From JAUILA01 sp964563925 (lineage in GTDB: Bacteria; Bacteroidota; Bacteroidia; Cytophagales; Cyclobacteriaceae): a DNA stretch of 64,000 nucleotides. Below the pieces are notes generated by a model that was given only the letters and a program-made list of their open reading frames with translations, had not been told where the DNA came from and ran no database searches. Shown here piece after piece: positions 59,424 through 64,000 of this stretch. A program made the translations under genes and the position numbers. The stretch is from the NCBI GenBank assembly GCA_964563925.1, contig CAZLZD010000013.1, positions 25,545-89,544 on the forward strand. The letters run 5' to 3'. Position 1 is the stretch's first letter. Every line of letters starts with the position of its first letter.

Positions 59424-60452
59424 ATGGCCGAAAAGGATGAAAAGTTAAAGGCATTACAGCTAACCATTGATAAACTGGAAAAGACCTACGGCAAGGGTGC
59501 CGTAATGAAACTGAGTGATGAGCGGGTGATTGATGTTCCTGCCATTTCCACCGGATCGCTCGGGCTTGACATTGCCCTGGGCGTCGGGGGTATTCCGAGG
59601 GGCCGGGTGATTGAGATTTACGGGCCGGAATCCTCGGGTAAGACAACGCTGTCGATGCATTGTATTGCGGAGGCACAGCGGGCCGGCGGACTCGCCGCGT
59701 TTATTGATGCGGAACACGCATTTGACAAAATATACGCTGAGAAACTGGGTATTGACACTGAGAACCTGCTCATTTCACAGCCTGACAACGGGGAGCAAGC
59801 GCTTGAGATCGCCGAACACCTGATCCGTTCCGGTGCCATTGACATTATTGTTATTGACTCGGTGGCAGCACTGGTTCCGAAAGGCGAGCTGGAAGGCGAG
59901 ATGGGAGAAAGCAAGATGGGTCTCCAGGCGAGGCTTATGTCCCAGGCCTTACGCAAACTCACCGGTACCATCAACAAGACAGGTTGCTCCTGTATTTTTA
60001 TCAACCAGCTGCGCGAAAAGATCGGGGTGATGTTTGGTAACCCTGAAACGACCACCGGCGGTAATGCCCTGAAATTCTATGCTTCGGTTCGCCTTGATAT
60101 TCGTCGTATCGGGCAGATTAAGGAGGGTGCGAATGATGTGACCGGCAACCGTACACGGGTAAAGGTGGTGAAGAATAAAGTTGCGCCGCCCTTCAAAGTG
60201 GTCGAATTTGACATCATGTACGGCAAGGGAATCTCCAAAGTCGGTGAGATCATTGACATTGGGGTCGAATTGGATATTATTAAGAAAGCCGGATCATGGT
60301 TCAGCTATGGCGAAAACAAGCTTGGGCAGGGTCGTGACGCGGTGAAGAGTTTACTTGAAGATAATCCGGAACTCATGGAAGAGGTTGAAGGAAAGATCAA
60401 GGCGAAAATTAAAGGTGAGGATCTGGAAGAACCTATTCCTGCCCAGGAGTAG
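59424..60452 (+). CDS. recA: Recombinase RecA
   Basis: ATP-dependent strand-exchange protein for homologous recombination and SOS induction. The 342-residue protein has Walker A GPESSGKT at 67-74, the Walker B IDIIVIDSVAALVP, loop L1 EGEMGESKMGLQAR, loop L2 around FGNPETTTGGNALKFYAS and the C-terminal domain. Stand-alone gene, divergent from the barrel gene; GTAACTTCA at about 59379 resembles, but does not match, the -7 box. It ends at a clear terminator. Confidence 0.98.
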   Translation: MAEKDEKLKALQLTIDKLEKTYGKGAVMKLSDERVIDVPAISTGSLGLDIALGVGGIPRGRVIEIYGPESSGKTTLSMHCIAEAQRAGGLAAFIDAEHAFDKIYAEKLGIDTENLLISQPDNGEQALEIAEHLIRSGAIDIIVIDSVAALVPKGELEGEMGESKMGLQARLMSQALRKLTGTINKTGCSCIFINQLREKIGVMFGNPETTTGGNALKFYASVRLDIRRIGQIKEGANDVTGNRTRVKVVKNKVAPPFKVVEFDIMYGKGISKVGEIIDIGVELDIIKKAGSWFSYGENKLGQGRDAVKSLLEDNPELMEEVEGKIKAKIKGEDLEEPIPAQE

Positions 60453-60491
60453 CTGTTCAGGAGTATACGCACCAATTATCCGTAATTGATG

Positions 60492-60523
60492 ATCACCCCG
60501 TTACACAGCGGGGTGATTTTTTT
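60492..60523 (+). terminator. Intrinsic terminator of recA
   Basis: ATCACCCCG/CGGGGTGAT form a 9-bp stem with an 8-nt loop (60492-60517) followed by seven T on the plus strand. It ends on the stop codon of the convergent permease gene. Confidence 0.88.
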
Positions 60524-61781
60524 ATGCCCGAATGGCAATCACAGGATCCAGCCGGGCCGCATTGGCCGCCGGGATGATTCCGGATATGGTACCTATGGCC
60601 ATGGACACGCCAAGCCCTATCAGTATATTCCGTAAGGTCAGGGCGATCTCAAGGCTGCCCAATGGAATGAACGTGGCCAGGTAGACCAGGGACAGTCCGG
60701 CAATTCCACCAATCACGCTGAGGAAAATGGACTCAAAAAGAAACTGGAAGAGGATGAAATAATTTTTCGCCCCCAGTGATTTCTGCAACCCGATTATGGA
60801 AGTACGTTCCTTCACGGTCACAAACATTATATTGGCAATGCCAAACCCTCCGATCAGGATCGCAAAGCCACCGATAAACGTGCCGGCGAGACCGAGTACG
60901 TTAAATATCCCCTCCACGATTTTACCGAGCGCCTCGGGCCTGTTGATGGCAAAATTCTCTTTTTCTGAAGGCCGTAAGGTCCGCAGGTTTCGCATGATAC
61001 CCGTAACTTCATTCTCCAGTTCGATAAAACCCTCATCAGACACCATGCCTTTCAGCGCCACGTATGATCCCAGCTCATCCGGGCTTCCGGTACCTGTCTG
61101 GTACATTTTCCGGAACGCGTTGTAGGGAATCATGGCGGTCAGGTCTTTTGTAGGACCAAACAGTCCTTCCCCCTCAAATTCAAATACCCCGACAATGACA
61201 AACTTCAGGTTTTTAATCTTGACGGTTTGACCCAGGGCACGCTCAGGGGTCCTGAACAGATCCCGGGCAATACGGTCACCTATCACCACAACATTATGTC
61301 CTGCATCCGCTTCGGCCGGGGTAAAATACCTGCCATAGTCAATTATCAGCTCGCCGGTATTGAGGTTGCTGTAACTGACCCCGGTCAGAATTACATCGGA
61401 CATACTGTTATTTCCTGTTTTGAGAATCATATTGCCGCGGCTGGCACCGATACTTATAGCAGAGGCATGCTGAAGGTTGTCTTCCAGCACCCGGTATTCA
61501 AAGTAGCTGACATTGGGGCGGTTAATGAATTCCCACCATCGGTACACTCCGTCGGCATCAGGGGTGAACGGCTGACGGGTAAGGTAAAGGATATCGCTTC
61601 CCAGGAAACTGAGGCTGTCCTTGATATTCCGTTCCAGCGAATCCACGAAGGTGAAAACCGATATGATCAGGAAAATACCCACCGTTACACCGAGTAACGA
61701 CAGCACCGTACGCAGAATATTTGTGCGGAGTGCCGACCAGGCAAAGCGAAAGCTTTCCAGTATTAACTTGAGTACTTCCAT
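60522..61781 (-). CDS. MacB/FtsX-type ABC transporter permease
   Basis: A 419-residue inner-membrane protein: N-terminal span, a periplasmic core (MacB-PCD, about 45-270) and a C-terminal FtsX domain with three spans (about 285-415, ending PAANAARLDPVIAIRA). The start LRTNILRTVLSLLGVTVGIFLII is typical. Family members move lipoproteins, peptides or drugs across the envelope, or act mechanically. The matching ATPase subunit is not adjacent, so it must be encoded elsewhere. A TAACTTTG box 40 bp upstream probably drives it. Confidence 0.9.
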   Translation of the reverse strand: MEVLKLILESFRFAWSALRTNILRTVLSLLGVTVGIFLIISVFTFVDSLERNIKDSLSFLGSDILYLTRQPFTPDADGVYRWWEFINRPNVSYFEYRVLEDNLQHASAISIGASRGNMILKTGNNSMSDVILTGVSYSNLNTGELIIDYGRYFTPAEADAGHNVVVIGDRIARDLFRTPERALGQTVKIKNLKFVIVGVFEFEGEGLFGPTKDLTAMIPYNAFRKMYQTGTGSPDELGSYVALKGMVSDEGFIELENEVTGIMRNLRTLRPSEKENFAINRPEALGKIVEGIFNVLGLAGTFIGGFAILIGGFGIANIMFVTVKERTSIIGLQKSLGAKNYFILFQFLFESIFLSVIGGIAGLSLVYLATFIPLGSLEIALTLRNILIGLGVSMAIGTISGIIPAANAARLDPVIAIRA

Positions 61782-61820
61782 GGGTAATTAAAACAATTCG
61801 TTAATAACTCTGAATAAATT

Positions 61821-61840
61821 CAAAGTTATCTATATTTTTG
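61821..61840. promoter_or_regulatory. Divergent promoter boxes of the permease gene and queA
   Basis: CAAAGTTA at 61821-61828 is TAACTTTG on the minus strand (permease gene), and TATTTTTG at 61833-61840 is on the plus strand (queA). Both are perfect TAnnTTTG matches, and they are only 4 bp apart, so polymerases on the two promoters should exclude each other. -33 elements are weak. Confidence 0.48.
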
Positions 61841-61889
61841 CAAGCTAATTTCTCACGCTAACAGGTTATTTAATACCGTAATATTAAAT

Positions 61890-62936
61890 ATGAAACTATC
61901 AGAATTCAAGTTCGAGCTCCCTAGTGGGCTAATTCCATTGTATCCGGTTGAAAACCGGGATGAATCCCGGCTCATGGTAATCCATCGCGATACCGGCGAA
62001 ATCGAGCATAAAATATTCAAGGATGTAGTGAATTATTTCGAGGAGGGCGATGTCCTCGTCGGAAACGACACCATGGTTTTTCCAGCCCGTCTGTACGGCA
62101 ATAAGGAAAAGACCGGGGCTAAAATCGAAGTATTCCTGCTTCGGGAATTAAACGAAGAACTTCACCTGTGGGATGTACTTGTGGATCCCGCCCGGAAAAT
62201 CAGGGTAGGAAACAAACTCTATTTCGGGGAAGGCGACCTGGTGGCAGAAGTCATTGATAATACAACAAGCAGGGGACGTACCATCCGTTTTCTTTTTGAC
62301 GGTACGGATGAGGAGTTTTACAAAACCATTGACACCCTGGGTGAAACCCCTCTTCCCAAATACATCAAAAGGCAGGCTGAACCTGAAGACCGCGAGCGGT
62401 TTCAGACCATCTACGCGGAACATAAAGGAGCAGTGGCGGCACCCACCGCCGGAATGCACTTTACCGAACAGCTGCTTAAGCGACTGGTTATTAAGGGAGT
62501 CGACCGTACCAATATCACGCTTCACATCGGATTGGGTACTTTCCGTCCGGTAGATGTGGAAGATCTCACCAAGCATAAAATGGACTCGGAGAATTTCCGG
62601 GTAACCAGTGAAACCGCCCGGATGGTAAACAACGCGCTTGATGAAAAGCGCCGGGTTTGCGCAGTGGGAACCACTTCCATGCGAGCCCTGGAGTCAGCGG
62701 TTTCAGCCAGCGGGCGCCTCAAGGAAAAAGAAGGCTGGACGGACAAATTCATTTTCCCTCCGTACGAATTCAAGATATGCAATGCCATGATCACCAATTT
62801 CCATATGCCGGAATCTACGCTGTTAATGATGGCGTGTGCATTCGGTGGATATGACCTGATTATGAACGCATATGAAATAGCCAAAAAAGAGAAGTATCGC
62901 TTCCTCACCTACGGGGATGCCATGCTCATTCTGTAA
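61890..62936 (+). CDS. queA: S-adenosylmethionine:tRNA ribosyltransferase-isomerase
   Basis: Adds the epoxycyclopentanediol part of queuosine by transferring the ribosyl group of SAM to preQ1 in tRNA. The 348-residue protein starts LSEFKFELPSGLIPLYPVENRD and has GAVAAPTAGMHFTE, LHIGLGTFRPVDVEDL and AVGTTSMRALES, all diagnostic. It is followed 20 bp later by ispD in the same orientation. Confidence 0.96.
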   Translation: MKLSEFKFELPSGLIPLYPVENRDESRLMVIHRDTGEIEHKIFKDVVNYFEEGDVLVGNDTMVFPARLYGNKEKTGAKIEVFLLRELNEELHLWDVLVDPARKIRVGNKLYFGEGDLVAEVIDNTTSRGRTIRFLFDGTDEEFYKTIDTLGETPLPKYIKRQAEPEDRERFQTIYAEHKGAVAAPTAGMHFTEQLLKRLVIKGVDRTNITLHIGLGTFRPVDVEDLTKHKMDSENFRVTSETARMVNNALDEKRRVCAVGTTSMRALESAVSASGRLKEKEGWTDKFIFPPYEFKICNAMITNFHMPESTLLMMACAFGGYDLIMNAYEIAKKEKYRFLTYGDAMLIL

Positions 62937-62956
62937 CACAAACCAACGGCACTTTC

Positions 62957-63646
62957 ATGCCACGCCAGGAATATGCCATCATTGTAGCCGGGGGAAAAGG
63001 CACCCGTATGCATTCAGCGGTCCCCAAACAGTTCATGACGCTGCTGGGGAAGCCTGTACTTGCCCATACCATTGAGGCTTTCCGTGCTTACAGCCGGGAC
63101 ATTCGCATTGTCCTGGTGCTGCCTGCTGACGAAATGGCCAGCTGGGAGGTGATTTGCAGGGATCATGATTACCACCCGGATGTAAAACTTACTCCGGGAG
63201 GATCTACCCGGTTTCAATCAGTCAGAAACGGATTACAAGCGATCGATGAAGAAAACGGACTTGTAGCTGTTCACGACGGGGTACGTCCGCTGGTCGATTC
63301 AGATATTATCGGTGCGTCATTCAGGCTGGCGGCAGTTCACCGGAGTGCGGTTGCTTCGGTAAGGCTAAAGGAATCAATCCGGATTACCGATCAGGATACG
63401 ACACGTGCAGTTGACCGCTCTCAGTTCAGGATGATTCAAACACCACAAACCTTTGACCTGGCACTGCTGAAAAAAGCGTATGACATCAGGGAAACACCTG
63501 ATCTTACCGACGATGCAAGTGTGGCCGAGAAGGCCGGGCATAAAATCTCCCTGTTCGAGGGAAGCTATGAAAATATAAAAATAACCACTCCGGAGGACCT
63601 GATTGTCGCCCGGGCATTGCTGGAGGAGAGAAAAAGCAAAAGCTGA
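62957..63646 (+). CDS. ispD: 2-C-methyl-D-erythritol 4-phosphate cytidylyltransferase
   Basis: Third step of the MEP route to isoprenoids: MEP plus CTP to CDP-ME. The 229-residue protein has the N-terminal CTP loop AIIVAGGKGTRMHSAVPKQF, the VHDGVRPLVD motif and the C-terminal EGSYENIKITTPEDL. It shows that the organism uses the MEP rather than the mevalonate pathway. No ispF fusion or neighbour is present. Confidence 0.95.
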   Translation: MPRQEYAIIVAGGKGTRMHSAVPKQFMTLLGKPVLAHTIEAFRAYSRDIRIVLVLPADEMASWEVICRDHDYHPDVKLTPGGSTRFQSVRNGLQAIDEENGLVAVHDGVRPLVDSDIIGASFRLAAVHRSAVASVRLKESIRITDQDTTRAVDRSQFRMIQTPQTFDLALLKKAYDIRETPDLTDDASVAEKAGHKISLFEGSYENIKITTPEDLIVARALLEERKSKS

Positions 63647-63668
63647 CACCTATGTGGTAAGCGTCAGC
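63631..63668 (-). terminator. Possible terminator of the DUF2795 gene
   Basis: GCTGAC/GTCAGC form a 6-bp stem (63642-63668) with a long 15-nt loop; on the minus strand it is followed by a T-rich stretch (AAAAAGCAAAA on plus). It overlaps the ispD stop codon. It is weaker than the other terminators in the window. Confidence 0.35.
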
Positions 63669-63691
63669 CTGAAAGGGTTCAGACAAATACC

Positions 63692-63913
63692 TCAGTATTC
63701 GTCTTCGTTGAAAAAGAAGTCTTCCTTGGTGGGATAATCGGGCCAGATTTCCTCAATATTCTCATAAGGTTGGCCGTCATCTTCTAATTCCTGAAGGTTT
63801 TCGACCACCTCAAGGGGGGCGCCCGTTCTGATAGAATAGTCAATCAGCTCGTCCTTGGTGGCCGGCCAGGGCGCATCTTCAAGATAGGATGCAAGTTCTA
63901 ATGTCCAGTACAT
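63692..63913 (-). CDS. DUF2795 domain protein
   Basis: A 73-residue acidic protein. WTLELASYLEDAPWPATKDELIDYSIRTGA matches the DUF2795 module seen in many Bacteroidetes and actinobacteria, here as the whole protein. The C-terminus is strongly acidic (EDDGQPYENIEEIW, FFFNEDEY). Function unknown. It is driven by its own promoter, with a TATTTTTG box (63960-63953 on the minus strand) about 40 bp upstream. Confidence 0.85.
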   Translation of the reverse strand: MYWTLELASYLEDAPWPATKDELIDYSIRTGAPLEVVENLQELEDDGQPYENIEEIWPDYPTKEDFFFNEDEY

Positions 63914-63952
63914 AGTATGTCTTCTATGAAATTGCCTTTAAAAATTTTGCTG

Positions 63953-63981
63953 CAAAAATATAATTTCTGACTTCAATTCAA
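63953..63981 (-). promoter_or_regulatory. Promoter of the DUF2795 gene
   Basis: The coding strand has TTG at 63981-63979 and TATTTTTG at 63960-63953, spaced 18 bp, close to the Bacteroidetes -33/-7 arrangement (usually 19-21 bp). The leader would be about 30-35 nt. Confidence 0.5.
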
Positions 63982-64000
63982 ATAATATATTAATTATTTT

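Noticed and set aside
1..64000. tRNA, rRNA, prophage, insertion sequence or defence island
   Set aside because: The few intergenic spaces longer than 70 bp show no tRNA-like cloverleaf or rRNA sequence, and no transposase, integrase, phage or restriction gene is encoded.

Overview
The window is one 64 kb stretch of a Bacteroidota (Bacteroidetes) chromosome, probably a draft or metagenome assembly because it contains a 100-base run of N. Several things point to the phylum. There are genes for type IX secretion (a PorD-like protein and a cargo protein with a T9SS C-terminal sorting domain). Families largely confined to the phylum are present (DUF3822, DUF4905, OstA-like, the Bacteroidetes form of RNA polymerase omega). 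The dcw cluster lacks murF between murE and mraY. FtsZ ends in the phylum's NNRFLHDNVD-like tail, and promoter-like TAnnTTTG boxes replace sigma70-type elements. I cannot fix the family or genus from the sequence. No rRNA, tRNA, prophage, insertion sequence, CRISPR array or defence system was found; gene content is overwhelmingly housekeeping.

Layout. 1-15.8 kb: mixed metabolic genes (coaD, Nudix hydrolase, pyrE, SLC13-type permease, LysM protein, NfeD protease, kdsB, exonuclease III, class IV aminotransferase, hpf, mdh, cyclic-nucleotide-binding protein, tilS). 15.8-23.4 kb, plus strand: envelope and secretion genes (OstA-like, T9SS cargo), then a tight run bamD-rpoZ-coaBC-porD-small unknown-recN. 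23.4-23.9 kb: a 28-bp tandem repeat, broken by the N gap, and the ftsZ terminator. 23.9-39.2 kb, minus strand: the complete dcw cell-wall and division cluster mraZ-rsmH-ftsL-ftsI-murE-mraY-(small ORF)-murD-ftsW-murG-murC-ftsQ-ftsA-ftsZ, with a readable MraZ operator upstream. 39.4-42.3 kb: a class III CoA-transferase divergent from a flavoprotein disulfide reductase. 42.4-49.0 kb: mnmA, a DUF502 protein and the sodium pump operon nqrABCDE, which ends at a terminator without nqrF. 49.1-53.7 kb: cmk with a tiny lipoprotein and an unknown protein, then tsf, rpsB, rpsI, rplM. 53.7-59.3 kb: a pseudouridine synthase, a PhoR/PhoB-type two-component pair and an envelope trio (DUF3108, HExxH peptidase, outer-membrane barrel). 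59.4-64 kb: recA, a MacB-type permease, queA, ispD and a DUF2795 protein.

How the parts fit. The dcw genes make UDP-MurNAc-pentapeptide (minus the MurF and Ddl steps), lipid I and II, and the septal machinery; MurE carries the DNPR motif of meso-diaminopimelate-adding enzymes. KdsB and the OstA-like protein serve LPS, BamD outer-membrane protein assembly, and PorD the T9SS. Nqr would supply a sodium gradient, provided NqrF is encoded elsewhere.

No obviously new multi-gene system is visible. The best leads are small. The first is a 44-codon ORF that exactly bridges mraY and murD with 4-nt overlaps at both ends. The second is a 43-codon lipoprotein coupled to cmk. The others are a 74-residue unknown locked between porD and recN, the MraZ operator, the missing nqrF, and the unresolved tandem-repeat locus.
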